A DNA stretch of 64,000 nt from Streptomyces sp. cf386 (GTDB taxonomy: Bacteria; Actinomycetota; Actinomycetes; Streptomycetales; Streptomycetaceae): the NCBI RefSeq assembly GCF_900103585.1, contig NZ_FNHV01000001.1, positions 812,397 to 876,396 on the forward strand. The letters run 5' to 3'. A program made the position numbers and the translations under genes. Shown here one piece after another: positions 1 through 8,465 of this stretch. The number at the start of each line of letters is the position of its first letter. The first letter of the stretch is position 1. The notes under the pieces are model-generated. The model was not told the DNA's origin. It saw only the letters and a list, made by a program, of their open reading frames with translations, and made no database searches.

Positions 1-811
1 CCTCCACGGCCCGGTCGGCGAGCGCCGGATCAGCGCGCAGTGCGGCCAGTTGGGCCGGGTGCTGCAGGAGCGCGAAGGTGCCGAGAGACAGCATGTTCGC
101 GGTGGTATCGAACCCGGCCGCCAGCAGGATCAGGCTGATCCCCTTCAACTCCTCATCGGTCAAGTCGCTGTCGGTGAGCTCGCTGAGCACGTCGTCGGTG
201 GGGTTCGCGCGCTTGGCGGCCACCAGTTCCGCGAGGTACTCCTGAGTCGCGGTGTAGGCGGCTATCAGCTCCTCGTCGCTCGGCTCCCCGTTCATGAACG
301 AGTCGACCTGCTCCTGGAAGGAGGCCCGTTCCTCGTACGGCACCCCCAGCAGCTCACAGATGATGATGGTGGGGATGGGCTTGGCGAACGCGGTCACCAG
401 ATCCGTCGGCGGCCCTGCCTTCTCCATCGCGTCCAGGCAGTTGGTGGTGATCTGCTCGATGCGCTCGGTGAGCAGTCGCATCCGCCGCGCGGTGAACTTG
501 CCGACCAGGGGTTTCCGGTAGCGCCCGTGCTGTGGGTCGTCCATGAGGAGGAACTCGCCGGGCGGCGCCGGGGGAAGCTCGAAGTCGACCACGTTCAGGA
601 GCTCCTTGCGCGAGCTGAACCGCGGGTCGGCCAGGACCGACCTGACCAGGTCGTACCCGGTGATCAGCCAGCCGGGTTTTCCGCCGGGGTGGGTGTAGCG
701 GCTGATGGGTCCGTGCCGACGGGCGTCAATCAGTTCTGTCGGCGGGTCGAAGGGGCAGCCGGATCGGCGCGCCGTCGGCAGCGTCGTGACGGTGTGGAGC
801 GATTCACCCAT
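1..811 (-). CDS. Cytochrome P450, 3' end cut by the window edge
   Basis: Haem-thiolate monooxygenase, expected to hydroxylate a small molecule with electrons from a ferredoxin; no ferredoxin gene is visible beside it. About 270 N-terminal residues are present of a usual 400. Seen: an SGCPFDPP start typical of bacterial P450s, the C-helix region FLLMDDPQHGRYRKPL, and the I-helix oxygen-activation motif AGFDTT at residues 232-237. The ExxR and haem-cysteine motifs lie beyond the window. The ATG at 811 is preferred over the in-frame ATG at 823 because an AGGA ribosome site sits 5 nt upstream of it. A perfect 9-bp inverted repeat lies about 130 bp upstream. Substrate unknown. Confidence 0.9.
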   Translation of the reverse strand, partial: MGESLHTVTTLPTARRSGCPFDPPTELIDARRHGPISRYTHPGGKPGWLITGYDLVRSVLADPRFSSRKELLNVVDFELPPAPPGEFLLMDDPQHGRYRKPLVGKFTARRMRLLTERIEQITTNCLDAMEKAGPPTDLVTAFAKPIPTIIICELLGVPYEERASFQEQVDSFMNGEPSDEELIAAYTATQEYLAELVAAKRANPTDDVLSELTDSDLTDEELKGISLILLAAGFDTTANMLSLGTFALLQHPAQLAALRADPALADRAVE

Positions 812-943
812 GACATTCCTCATCTCACGAAAGAACGCGTTTAACAGAATCGAAAGCTACGTTGCGTTCACATTTTCGTCAATCAGTTGAGAGTCATATA
901 GGCAGGTGAAGAGCGGTAAATTGATGCAATGACACTGAGAGTG

Positions 944-964
944 AATGCAACGGCTCGTTGCATT
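944..964. promoter_or_regulatory. Perfect 9-bp inverted repeat upstream of P450
   Basis: AATGCAACG and CGTTGCATT are separated by the trinucleotide GCT. It lies between the end of the DUF4291 gene and the P450 start, and no T-run follows on either strand, so an operator is more likely than a terminator. Which protein binds is unknown. Confidence 0.45.
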
Positions 965-1003
965 GAATGAGGGCGAAGGCAATACCGGCGGGGACGTTCC
1001 CGG

Positions 1004-1645
1004 TCATCGGTCGCCATGGGCTCGTAGCTGCGCGAGGACGTCATCGTCCAGCGGATAGGGCCGCTCCTGCGGCAACAGCTGCGCCGCACGCTCCAGTTCA
1101 CCCGCCCGTACGCGCGCGTGGATCTCCGTGACGAGGGAAGTCACGTCCGTGATGCCGACGGTCCACTCGTCCGCGTACCGGGCGGCAGCCTCCCCGGAGA
1201 GCCCCAGTTGCAGGGACCGGTACGGCAAGGGGTTGAGGTGCAGATCGCGCTCCGGATCCCACTGCACGCGCGCGGGCGCCGCCTTCAACTGCCGCTTCCA
1301 GGTGGCCCGGTCACCGTGCAGGACGGGGACGTAGTGCGAGAGACACGCATGGCGCAGCGCCCAGACGAAGCCCTCCCGGCTGATCTCGACGGCGAGGACG
1401 GTCTCCTGGTTCTCCTTGGTGGCCCAGCCGCAGCGGTACATCATCCAGAGGAACGACGGCTTGATCCACGTCATCCGGTCCCGGCTCCAGGACGACGGAA
1501 AACGGCCGTCGCGGGCCGCGGCCCGGCCGATCCCGGGGCCGTAGGCCTGGTAGACGGTGACCGTGGACTCGCTGTGGTGGGCGCGGATGCGGAATCCGGG
1601 TTCCTGTCGGCGGAGGGGGACCGGACGGTCTTTCTGATCATTCAC
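1004..1645 (-). CDS. DUF4291 domain protein
   Basis: Soluble protein of unknown function that I recognise as DUF4291. Seen: TVYQAYGPGIG near the N-terminus, then the conserved core SRDRMTWIKPSFLWMMYRCG, and further on HACLSHYVPVLHGD. The GTG at 1645 (about 213 residues) is chosen because the upstream extension to an ATG at 1711 is a Gly-rich stretch unlike the family, and a GGCGAGG site sits 8 nt before the GTG. It points the same way as the P450 but is 190 bp from it, so co-transcription is uncertain. The start is the least certain part of the call. Confidence 0.75.
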   Translation of the reverse strand: MNDQKDRPVPLRRQEPGFRIRAHHSESTVTVYQAYGPGIGRAAARDGRFPSSWSRDRMTWIKPSFLWMMYRCGWATKENQETVLAVEISREGFVWALRHACLSHYVPVLHGDRATWKRQLKAAPARVQWDPERDLHLNPLPYRSLQLGLSGEAAARYADEWTVGITDVTSLVTEIHARVRAGELERAAQLLPQERPYPLDDDVLAQLRAHGDR

Positions 1646-1719
1646 GGAGACAGCCTCGCCGCCGCCCCCGCCGACATCCACCGAATTTCGCTGCACGCCC
1701 TCTTGGCTCATCCCACCTC

Positions 1720-2223
1720 ATGCCCAACACTGAGCCGATGACGCAGCGTGTGGAACTCGCCACCCTGAGGGATCGGCTCGCGGTCGACGAGCTGATCACC
1801 GACTATGCCGTGGCCGTGGACGACGGCGACTGGGCGGCGTACCGGAGCCTGTTCGCCGCCGACGGGCGCGCGGACTACCGCTCGGCCGGTGGCATCGAGG
1901 GGGACGCCGGGCAGGTCGCCGTGTGGCTCGCGGAGAGCATGCGGCTGTTCTCGATGCGGCAGCACCTCATCGTCAACCGCCGGGTGCGCTTCGAGGTCCT
2001 GGAGCAGGACACCGGCGACACGGCCCGGGTCCAGGCCGACTACGTCAATCCGATGCGGATCGCCGAGAACGGCGAGGGCTCCGCCGCCCCCGACTTCGTG
2101 TGCGGCGGCCGGTACGCGTTCGGGCTGCTGCGGACGTACGACGGGTGGCGGCTGCGCCAGGTGGTCGTACAGGAGAAGTGGCGCCGGCTGCCCGAGCGGA
2201 CCGCGCCCGCGGTGATCGACTGA
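1720..2223 (+). CDS. SnoaL/NTF2-like small domain protein
   Basis: A protein of up to 167 residues with the cone-shaped alpha+beta barrel fold of SnoaL-like proteins. Seen: the N-terminal helix pattern LRDRLAVDELITDYAVAVDD followed by DWAAYRSLFAADG, then a C-terminal sheet YAFGLLRTYDGWRLRQV ending in a basic tail. Such domains act as small-molecule isomerases, cyclases or binding proteins; nothing here identifies a substrate. A second in-frame ATG at 1738 is an equally good start, and neither has a strong ribosome site. It is divergent from the DUF4291 gene. Confidence 0.75.
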   Translation: MPNTEPMTQRVELATLRDRLAVDELITDYAVAVDDGDWAAYRSLFAADGRADYRSAGGIEGDAGQVAVWLAESMRLFSMRQHLIVNRRVRFEVLEQDTGDTARVQADYVNPMRIAENGEGSAAPDFVCGGRYAFGLLRTYDGWRLRQVVVQEKWRRLPERTAPAVID

Positions 2224-2294
2224 GCGGACGCCCACTGTCCCACTGTCAGTGCCTGCGAGCACACTGGAAGGACCACGGGGTAGGGAGACGCCGC

Positions 2295-3881
2295 ATGAAG
2301 ACGATCAGCCACTGGCTCGCCTCGCCGTGGCGGCGTTCGACCGCCGCCGCGCTGGCCGGTGCGCTGCCCGTGCTCGCCTTCCCGGAGCCGTCGCTGTGGT
2401 GGTTCGCGTACGTCGCCCTGGTCCCGTGGATCGCGCTGCTCCGGTCCGCGCCGACCGGACGGCAGGCGGTGCACGACGGCTGGTGGGGCGGGTTCGGCTT
2501 CATGCTGGCGATGCACCACTGGCTGCTGCCGAACCTCCATGTGTTCACACTCGTGATCGCCGCCCTGCTCGGCGCGTTGTGGGCCCCCTGGGGCTGGCTG
2601 GTGCGCCGCTTCCTGGCCGGGAGACCGTCCGCGGGCCGGGTCGCGGCGGCCTTCGCCGTCCTGCCGTCGGGATGGCTGCTGATCGAGTTGGTCCGCTCCT
2701 GGCAGGGGCTCGGCGGGCCGTGGGGCGTGCTGGGCTCCAGTCAGTGGGAGGTGGAGCCCGCGCTGCGGCTCGCCTCGGTGGGCGGGGTGTGGCTGATCAG
2801 CTTCCTGGTGGTGGCCGTCAATGTGGCGGTGGCGGTGCTGGTGGCGGTGCGGAGGGCCTGGGTACCCGCGGTGGCGGGTCTGCTCGCCGCCGCCGTCGGC
2901 ACCTCGGCCGTCTGGGTGTGGTCCCCGCGGCCCGACGTCGAGGGCCGGGTGCGGATCGCCGTCGTACAGCCGGGTGTCATGCAGGGCGTCGGCCAGCCCG
3001 AGCGTCGTTTCGACCGGGAGGAGCAGCTCACCCGCGAGCTGGCCGGCCAGGACGTCGACCTGATCGTCTGGGGCGAGAGCAGCGTCGGCTACGACCTCGA
3101 CGACCGGCCCGACTTCGCACGGCGGCTCGCCGCCCTGTCGCGTGAGACGGGGGCGAACATCCTGGTCAACGTGGACGCGCGACGCTCCGACAAGCCCGGC
3201 ATCTACAAGAGCTCCATCCTGGTCGGCCCGGACGGCCCGACGGGCGACCGCTACGACAAGATGCGGCTGGTCCCCTTCGGGGAGTACATACCGCTGCGCT
3301 CGATGCTGGGCTGGGCGACCTCCGTGGGCAAGGCGGCCGCCGAGGACCGCAGGCGCGGCACGGAGCAGGTCGTGATGGACGCCGGGCACGGGCTGCGCAT
3401 CGGCCCGATGGTCTGCTTCGAGTCCGCGTTCTCCGACATGAGCCGCAATCTCGCCGACGACGGCGCCCAGGTGCTGATCGCCCAGTCCGCGACCTCGACG
3501 TTCCAGCAGAGCTGGGCCCCCGAGCAGCACGCCTCGCTCGCCGCGCTGCGCGCCGCCGAGACCGGCCGCCCGATGGTGCACGCGACCTTGACCGGCGTCT
3601 CCGCCGTGTACGGCCCGAGCGGGGAGCGCATCGGTTCCTGGCTGGGCACGAGCGCGAGCAGCAGCACGGTCTACGACGTGCCGCTGGCCGACGGTGTCAC
3701 ACCGTACGTCCGCTTCGGCGAGTGGCCGGTGTATGCGGCGCTGCTGATCATCGCCGCCTGGGGCGTCGGCGAGGCCGCCCGGACCCTGCGACCTCGGTTC
3801 AGGCGGCCGAGGACCGATCCTGAACCGCCCGCACGACCTGCTCGCACAACTCATGGGTCGCCAGCGCGTCCCGGGCGCTGA
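2295..3881 (+). CDS. lnt: Apolipoprotein N-acyltransferase
   Basis: Transfers an acyl chain from phospholipid to the N-terminal cysteine of lipoproteins, the last step of lipoprotein maturation, in the plasma membrane. The protein has 528 residues. An N-terminal half of about six membrane segments (residues 15-215) is followed by an extracytoplasmic nitrilase-like domain. The expected catalytic triad is present: Glu261 in IVWGESSVG, Lys322 in RYDKMRLVPFGEYIP and Cys374 in PMVCFESAF, with a last membrane helix near 475-490. AGGGAG lies 7 nt before the ATG. The 3' end overlaps the convergent oxidoreductase gene by 83 bp. Streptomyces often carry two lnt copies; only one is visible here. Confidence 0.95.
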   Translation: MKTISHWLASPWRRSTAAALAGALPVLAFPEPSLWWFAYVALVPWIALLRSAPTGRQAVHDGWWGGFGFMLAMHHWLLPNLHVFTLVIAALLGALWAPWGWLVRRFLAGRPSAGRVAAAFAVLPSGWLLIELVRSWQGLGGPWGVLGSSQWEVEPALRLASVGGVWLISFLVVAVNVAVAVLVAVRRAWVPAVAGLLAAAVGTSAVWVWSPRPDVEGRVRIAVVQPGVMQGVGQPERRFDREEQLTRELAGQDVDLIVWGESSVGYDLDDRPDFARRLAALSRETGANILVNVDARRSDKPGIYKSSILVGPDGPTGDRYDKMRLVPFGEYIPLRSMLGWATSVGKAAAEDRRRGTEQVVMDAGHGLRIGPMVCFESAFSDMSRNLADDGAQVLIAQSATSTFQQSWAPEQHASLAALRAAETGRPMVHATLTGVSAVYGPSGERIGSWLGTSASSSTVYDVPLADGVTPYVRFGEWPVYAALLIIAAWGVGEAARTLRPRFRRPRTDPEPPARPARTTHGSPARPGR

Positions 3882-4710
3882 GCACCTTGCCCGCGCGCAC
3901 GGCGTCGAGGAAGGCCAGCACCGCCTGCTCGATACCGCGCTGGCGGGCCACCGGCACCCAGTCCCCGCGCCGCCGCACGGTCGGCTGGCCCTTGTGGTCG
4001 ACGACCTCGGCGAGGTTGAGGACCTGACGCTTGGTGTCCTGCCCCGACACCTCGAGGATCTCCTCGGCCGAGCCGCTGAGCCGGTTCATCACACCGAGCG
4101 CGGTGAAGCCGTCCCCCGAGAGCTGGAGCACGACATGGTGCAGCAGACCGCCCTCGACGCGGGCGCGCACGGTCACGTCGTCGACGGGGCCGGGCGCCAG
4201 GAAGCGCAGCGTGTCCACGACATGGATGAAGTCGTCCAGGATCATCGAGCGCGGCTCTTCCGGCAGCCCGATCCGGTTCTTCTGCATCAGGATCAGCTCG
4301 CGCGGATGGTCGGCGCACTGCGCATAGCCGGGTGCGTAACGCCGGTTGAAGCCGACGGCGAGGCTCACCTCGCGCCGTTCGGCCAGTGCCACCAGCCGCT
4401 CGGACTCGTCGAGCCGGTAGGCGAGCGGCTTGTCGACGTACGTCGGCACGCCCGCCTCCAGCAGCCGGGTCACGATCTCCGGATGGACGACGGTGGGCGC
4501 GTGCACGAAGGCGGCGTCGAGGCCCTGGGCGAGCAGCGAGTCGAGGTCCTCGTGCCGCTGCTCCGGCGGAAGGTGGAGGCCGTCGGCGACCCGGGCGAGC
4601 GTCGCGGGGGTACGGGTCTGCAGATGCAGTTCGACCCCGGGCCGACCGCCGAGCACCGGCACGTAGGCCTTCTGCGCGATGTCACCGAGTCCGATGCAGC
4701 CGACCTTCAC
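3799..4710 (-). CDS. Gfo/Idh/MocA family oxidoreductase
   Basis: NAD(P)-dependent oxidoreductase of 303 residues. The N-terminal Rossmann fold begins immediately (VKVGCIGLGDIAQKAYVPVL), and the EKP-type substrate/cofactor motif appears as YVDKPLAYRLDE near residue 95. The second domain contains DDFIHVVDTLRFL, which supplies the usual catalytic His/Asp region. The GTG start at 4710 is favoured by a GGAG about 9 nt upstream and because the Rossmann strand starts there. It lies 13 bp downstream of the FAD monooxygenase gene on the same strand, so the two are probably co-transcribed. The substrate, probably a sugar or cyclitol-like polyol, cannot be told. Confidence 0.88.
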   Translation of the reverse strand: MKVGCIGLGDIAQKAYVPVLGGRPGVELHLQTRTPATLARVADGLHLPPEQRHEDLDSLLAQGLDAAFVHAPTVVHPEIVTRLLEAGVPTYVDKPLAYRLDESERLVALAERREVSLAVGFNRRYAPGYAQCADHPRELILMQKNRIGLPEEPRSMILDDFIHVVDTLRFLAPGPVDDVTVRARVEGGLLHHVVLQLSGDGFTALGVMNRLSGSAEEILEVSGQDTKRQVLNLAEVVDHKGQPTVRRRGDWVPVARQRGIEQAVLAFLDAVRAGKVLSARDALATHELCEQVVRAVQDRSSAA

Positions 4711-4723
4711 GGGGTGGTCTCCT

Positions 4724-5908
4724 CTAGCGGTTGCCTGCCGGGGTTTGCCTGGAAGCATACGGCTGTTGCGGTGGCCGCCAGTCGGCGATGCCCTCGAAGC
4801 TCCGCAGGAACAACAGCGGCGCCGCCTTGGACAGCGTGGCCAGCAGGGTGTTCCGTACGGCGACCCCCGCGCGGCCGGTCATCATGTTGAGGTGGCCGAT
4901 GCGCACGGCCTGGCGGGCGATGTCGGTCGTACGCGGGAGACGGGCCGCCGTGTACGCGGCGAGGTCGTCGGCATGGTGCGCCAGCACCACGGCGTCCTCG
5001 ATGGCCTGGTTCCCGCCCTGCCCCAACGTCGGCGGCATGGCGTGGGCGGCGTCCCCGACCAGGGCGACCCGGCCGCGGTGGTAGGCGGGCAGCGGTTCGG
5101 CGATGTGGTGGACGTCGTGCCGCAGGATGTCCTCGGGGCGGCCGGCGGCGAGGATCGCGGGGATCGGGTCGTGCCAGTCGCCGTACCGGCGCAGCAGTTC
5201 CGCTTTCTCGTCGTCGGGCGCGCGCTCTCCGGCGGGCGTGCGGGCCGCGGCGTACGCGTAGACCCGGCCGTCCTTGAGCGGATGCGAGCCCCAGATGCGG
5301 CCCCGGCCCCAGGTCTCGTGCGAGGCGAACCGCGCGCCCGGCACCGGGATGACGACCCGCCAGGTGGTGAAGCCGGAGTAGACGGTCCCGGGGTGGTCCG
5401 GGAACAACGCCCGGCGTACGGCGGACTGGATGCCGTCGGCGGCCACCACCAGGTCGGCCTCAAGATCGCCGTCCGGGGTGCTCACGCGCGCGGGCCGGTC
5501 GGTGTCGCCCGGGTCGGAGACGGTTGCGGCGGCTCCGGTACGGACGGCCTCGGCGGGGAGTCGTGCGGCAAGGCTGGTCATGAGGGTGGCCCGGTGCAGC
5601 AGGACGAGAGGGCCGCCGAAGCGTTCGGCCACGGCGTCGGCGTCCGTGCGGGAGAGCCAGCGCCCGGACGGGGTGCGCAGACCCCCGTCGCCCTGCCAGG
5701 CCGCGAGGTCACGGATCTCCTCGCCGAGCCCGATGACGTCCAGCGCGCGCAGGGAGTTGGGCGCGAGGGAGATGGCCGCGCCGACCGGTTCCAGGGACGG
5801 CGCCCGCTCCAGCACGGTGACGTCCCAGCCGCCTCGGTGCAGTGCGACCGCCGCGGTCAGGCCGCCGATACCGCCACCGATCACGACGGCCCGCCTCGAC
5901 TGTGCCAT
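4724..5908 (-). CDS. FAD-dependent aromatic-type monooxygenase
   Basis: Group A flavoprotein monooxygenase of 394 residues that hydroxylates an organic substrate using NAD(P)H and O2. Seen: the dinucleotide-binding GGGIGG at residues 11-16, the DG motif (VVAADGIQSAVRR), and the GD motif (VALVGDAAHAMPPTLGQGG). The ATG at 5908 is set by an AGGAGG immediately upstream, excluding nine residues of open frame before it. It is divergent from a TetR gene, with two operator-like palindromes in the 121-bp gap, so substrate-induced derepression is likely. Closest in character to salicylate or 6-hydroxynicotinate hydroxylases; the substrate is unknown. Confidence 0.92.
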   Translation of the reverse strand: MAQSRRAVVIGGGIGGLTAAVALHRGGWDVTVLERAPSLEPVGAAISLAPNSLRALDVIGLGEEIRDLAAWQGDGGLRTPSGRWLSRTDADAVAERFGGPLVLLHRATLMTSLAARLPAEAVRTGAAATVSDPGDTDRPARVSTPDGDLEADLVVAADGIQSAVRRALFPDHPGTVYSGFTTWRVVIPVPGARFASHETWGRGRIWGSHPLKDGRVYAYAAARTPAGERAPDDEKAELLRRYGDWHDPIPAILAAGRPEDILRHDVHHIAEPLPAYHRGRVALVGDAAHAMPPTLGQGGNQAIEDAVVLAHHADDLAAYTAARLPRTTDIARQAVRIGHLNMMTGRAGVAVRNTLLATLSKAAPLLFLRSFEGIADWRPPQQPYASRQTPAGNR

Positions 5909-5963
5909 GGCTCCTCCTCGCATCGGATGCACCTACAGATCCCCGTACAGATCCCAAGGTCAA

Positions 5964-5975
5964 CTACAGATGTAG
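5964..5975. promoter_or_regulatory. Likely TetR operator 1
   Basis: CTACA-GA-TGTAG palindrome in the gap between the divergent FAD monooxygenase and TetR genes. A near copy lies 32 bp away centre to centre, about three helical turns. Confidence 0.65.
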
Positions 5976-5995
5976 TCAACCGCACGCCGACTCTA

Positions 5996-6007
5996 CTACA
6001 GGCGTAG
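5996..6007. promoter_or_regulatory. Likely TetR operator 2
   Basis: CTACA-GG-CGTAG, a one-mismatch copy of the first site, placed 23-34 bp upstream of the regulator's ATG where it would cover its promoter. Confidence 0.65.
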
Positions 6008-6029
6008 TGCGACGGGTAGGTTGATCTCC

Positions 6030-6629
6030 ATGTCCGAACGCACCACCGGCGGCGCCCGCGCCGATCTCGTCGCCGACACCGCCCTCGCACTGCTCGCCGA
6101 GCGCGGGATGCGCGGGCTCACGCACCGGGCGGTCGACGAGGCGGCCGGGCTGCCCCAGGGCTCCACGTCCAACCTCGCCCGCACCCGGCAGGCGCTGCTG
6201 GAGCTGGCGGTGCGCCGGCTCGCCCACCGCGAGGCGCGCGTCCTGTCGCTGGAGGAGATGCCGGACCCGCGAGGCGGTCTCGACTCACTCGTGGCCGGCC
6301 TGGCCCTGGCGACGCACCGCGCCCTGACCCAGGGCCGCGAACTCACCCTCGCCCGCTACGAACTGGCCCTGGAGGCCACCCGCCGCCCCGAGCTGCGCGC
6401 CTACTTCGACGCCACGGGCGCCCGCTTCCGCGACCAACTCACCGCCCTGGTGACCGCGATGGGGTCGACCGACCCGACCCGGCACGTGCTGTCCCTGGTC
6501 GCGTGGGCGGACGGGCTCATGTTCAGCTGTGTGGCGGGCTCCTACAGCGCGGAGGTGCCGAGCCTGGCGGAGGTCCGGGCTGGGCTGCGGGAGCTGCTCG
6601 ACGGGATGTTCGACCGGGGAGCCCGGTGA
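6030..6629 (+). CDS. TetR/AcrR family regulator
   Basis: Transcriptional repressor of 199 residues. The N-terminal helix-turn-helix is seen at about residues 8-55 (ADTALALLAERG, then THRAVDEAAGLPQGSTSNL), followed by an all-helical ligand and dimer domain with a proline-rich turn. The ATG at 6030 has GGTAGG upstream. It is divergent from the FAD monooxygenase, with twin palindromes between, so it most likely represses that gene and itself and responds to the monooxygenase substrate or a related aromatic. The DinB-like gene lies 49 bp downstream and could share the transcript. Confidence 0.9.
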   Translation: MSERTTGGARADLVADTALALLAERGMRGLTHRAVDEAAGLPQGSTSNLARTRQALLELAVRRLAHREARVLSLEEMPDPRGGLDSLVAGLALATHRALTQGRELTLARYELALEATRRPELRAYFDATGARFRDQLTALVTAMGSTDPTRHVLSLVAWADGLMFSCVAGSYSAEVPSLAEVRAGLRELLDGMFDRGAR

Positions 6630-6678
6630 CCGTGAAAAACTCCCGGTGAACCGGCCCGAGTTGGGAAATGATGCGGGC

Positions 6679-7191
6679 ATGACGATCGAACGCCATGAAC
6701 CCGCCACCACCGCCGGCGAACGCACGATGCTGGAGGGCTGGCTGGAGTACCACCGGCAGACCCTCGCCTGGAAGTGCGAGGGCCTGACCGACGCCCAGCT
6801 CAGGACCGCCTCGGTGGAGCCGTCCGAGCTGTCCCTGATGGGGCTGGTGCGGCACATGGCGGAGGTGGAGCGGGGCTGGTTCCGCAAGGTGCTCGCGGCC
6901 GAGGACTCCGACCCGATCTACTACACCGAGGAAGACCCGGACGGCGAGTTCCACCTCTCCGAGACGGACACCTGGGAGGAGGCGTACGCCACCTGGCAGG
7001 CCGAGATCGAGTGCGCCCGGCGCAACGCGGCCCGCTTCGGCCTCGACGACATCTCCGAGGGCAAGCACCGGCGGACCGGCGAGCGGTTCAACCTGCGCTG
7101 GATCTACACCCACATGATCGAGGAGTACGCCCGCCACAACGGCCACGCCGACCTGGTCCGCGAGCGCGTCGACGGCGCCACGGGCGACTGA
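6679..7191 (+). CDS. DinB/DUF664 family protein
   Basis: A 170-residue four-helix-bundle protein of the DinB superfamily, DUF664 branch, which in actinobacteria includes mycothiol- or metal-dependent transferases. Three histidines in the positions used for metal binding are seen: the RHMAEVERGWF helix in the middle, and the pair in THMIEEYARHNGHADLVRE at the C-terminus. The start is the ATG at 6679; no strong ribosome site is visible. It follows the TetR gene on the same strand. No substrate can be assigned. Confidence 0.82.
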   Translation: MTIERHEPATTAGERTMLEGWLEYHRQTLAWKCEGLTDAQLRTASVEPSELSLMGLVRHMAEVERGWFRKVLAAEDSDPIYYTEEDPDGEFHLSETDTWEEAYATWQAEIECARRNAARFGLDDISEGKHRRTGERFNLRWIYTHMIEEYARHNGHADLVRERVDGATGD

Positions 7192-7303
7192 CGTCAGCCG
7201 GGACGCGAGCGCGCCGCCCGTACGGGGTCAGAGATCACCCGTGTGGATCAACCTCTGCTGGTCCGGTGTCCGGGCGGCCGCCCGACCCACCAGAGTTGCG
7301 CGC

Positions 7304-7822
7304 GTGCATCGAACGACGACCACCGCAACGCTCCTGGTCACCGTGGCCGTCTCGGCCCTCTCCGGCTGTACCACGGTCCAGCGCCCGGCGACGCCCGGCC
7401 CACCGGCGCCGACACCGTCCCAGCCGCCGGCGCCCCGGGCGAGCGGGCCGACGGAACGGCCGGTCGTGCAGTCACCGGCCCGCGAGGCCCTGACCCTGAT
7501 CGACCCGTCCCGCCGCCCGGACCCCACGCCGTCGACCGCACACTCCGCGTCCCCCACCACCCCGCCACCGGCGCACGCACCCTCAGCCCCTCGCACGCAC
7601 CCGCACAACCCTCGCCCCGGGCACCACGAACCCGGTCGCCCCGCCGGGCGACCCGCCTCCGACGCCCCCGAGCGACCGCCCGTCAAAATCCCCGTCGTAC
7701 CGGAGCCGGTCCGCCCGGTGGCCCCGAAGAACGGGGACATCTGCGCGCTGGGCAGGAAGTACGGCGGTTGGCCGGCGGGCAGCCCGGAGTCGAGGATCTG
7801 CGAGCAGACGTACGGCCGCTGA
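7304..7822 (+). CDS. Proline-rich secreted lipoprotein
   Basis: Predicted lipoprotein of 172 residues. A GTG at 7304 gives a short basic N-region, a hydrophobic stretch and a lipobox LSGC with Cys22. A long Pro/Ala/His-rich linker (about residues 25-145) follows, then a small conserved C-terminal patch with two cysteines (ICALGRKYGGWPAGSPESR). Longer open frames upstream lack a signal peptide, so the GTG is preferred. It is probably anchored to the outer membrane face and spans the wall region with the linker. Function unknown. Confidence 0.65.
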   Translation: MHRTTTTATLLVTVAVSALSGCTTVQRPATPGPPAPTPSQPPAPRASGPTERPVVQSPAREALTLIDPSRRPDPTPSTAHSASPTTPPPAHAPSAPRTHPHNPRPGHHEPGRPAGRPASDAPERPPVKIPVVPEPVRPVAPKNGDICALGRKYGGWPAGSPESRICEQTYGR

Positions 7823-7890
7823 GCGGCTCGGGGCGCTCCGCTGACCCGGCGCATCCCCCTCCCCCCAAAAAAAGCACCCCTGAGGGCGTA

Positions 7891-8343
7891 CTACCCCTCC
7901 CCCAACCACCCCTCCAACCGGCGGATCTCCGCCCGCACCCCGTACCCGTACCCGTCGTCCCCCAACACCGCCGCCGCCCCCCGCGCCCGGCGCAGGTGCA
8001 CCAGCGCGGCCTCCGCGCGGCCGAGCTTCACATAGTCGGCGGCCAGATTCAGATGCAGCGACGGATACAGGGCTCGCGCCGCGGGCGCACCGCCGGCCCC
8101 CTCCGCCTCGGTCAACGCCCGCAGATCCCACGCCAGCTCGTCCGAAGGGTCGTCCTGCGTGTCCGCCAGGTAGTGCGCCAGGGTACACCGGTGCAGTGGG
8201 TCGCCGTCCTCGCCGAGCTCCGTCCACAGGTCCAGCAACCGACGCCGGGCCTCCTCCCGGTCCCCCGCGTGATGGAGCATGACGACCTGCCCGATCCGCG
8301 TCGGCAACGCGTCCGGCGTCGCCTGCTCCCGTTGCTCCGCCAC
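7891..8343 (-). CDS. Conserved TPR-like protein of unknown function
   Basis: A 150-residue Ala/Leu-rich helical protein. Paired helices such as GDREEARRRLLDLWTELG and LGRAEAALVHLRRARG look like degenerate tetratricopeptide repeats, which bind partner proteins. The GTG at 8343 has GGAGGA about 5 nt upstream. No catalytic motif or membrane segment is seen. It lies downstream of ung on the same strand but is separated from it by a strong terminator hairpin, so it is probably its own unit. Confidence 0.72.
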   Translation of the reverse strand: MAEQREQATPDALPTRIGQVVMLHHAGDREEARRRLLDLWTELGEDGDPLHRCTLAHYLADTQDDPSDELAWDLRALTEAEGAGGAPAARALYPSLHLNLAADYVKLGRAEAALVHLRRARGAAAVLGDDGYGYGVRAEIRRLEGWLGEG

Positions 8344-8427
8344 CGCGTCCTCCGGACCCTCGTCGGATGATCCCTCCGACGCTAACGGTCCCCACCGGCG
8401 ATCCAGGGCAGGCGGCTCCGTAGGGAA

Positions 8428-8458
8428 CCGGGCCGGTCCCGGCGCGGCACCGGCCCGG
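8428..8458 (-). terminator. Terminator hairpin after ung
   Basis: Perfect 10-bp stem CCGGGCCGGT/ACCGGCCCGG around an 11-nt loop, 8 bp past the ung stop codon. It has no U-run, as is usual in Streptomyces. Confidence 0.7.
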
Positions 8459-8465
8459 CGACGGG

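Noticed and set aside
1923-2294. Upstream extension of lnt by 124 codons
   Set aside because: It overlaps the SnoaL-like gene in another frame. The ATG at 2295 has a proper ribosome site and begins the expected membrane domain.
1-6629. Secondary-metabolite gene cluster around the P450 and FAD monooxygenase
   Set aside because: No polyketide, peptide, terpene or RiPP core enzyme is present and intervening genes are unrelated. These are probably independent accessory genes.
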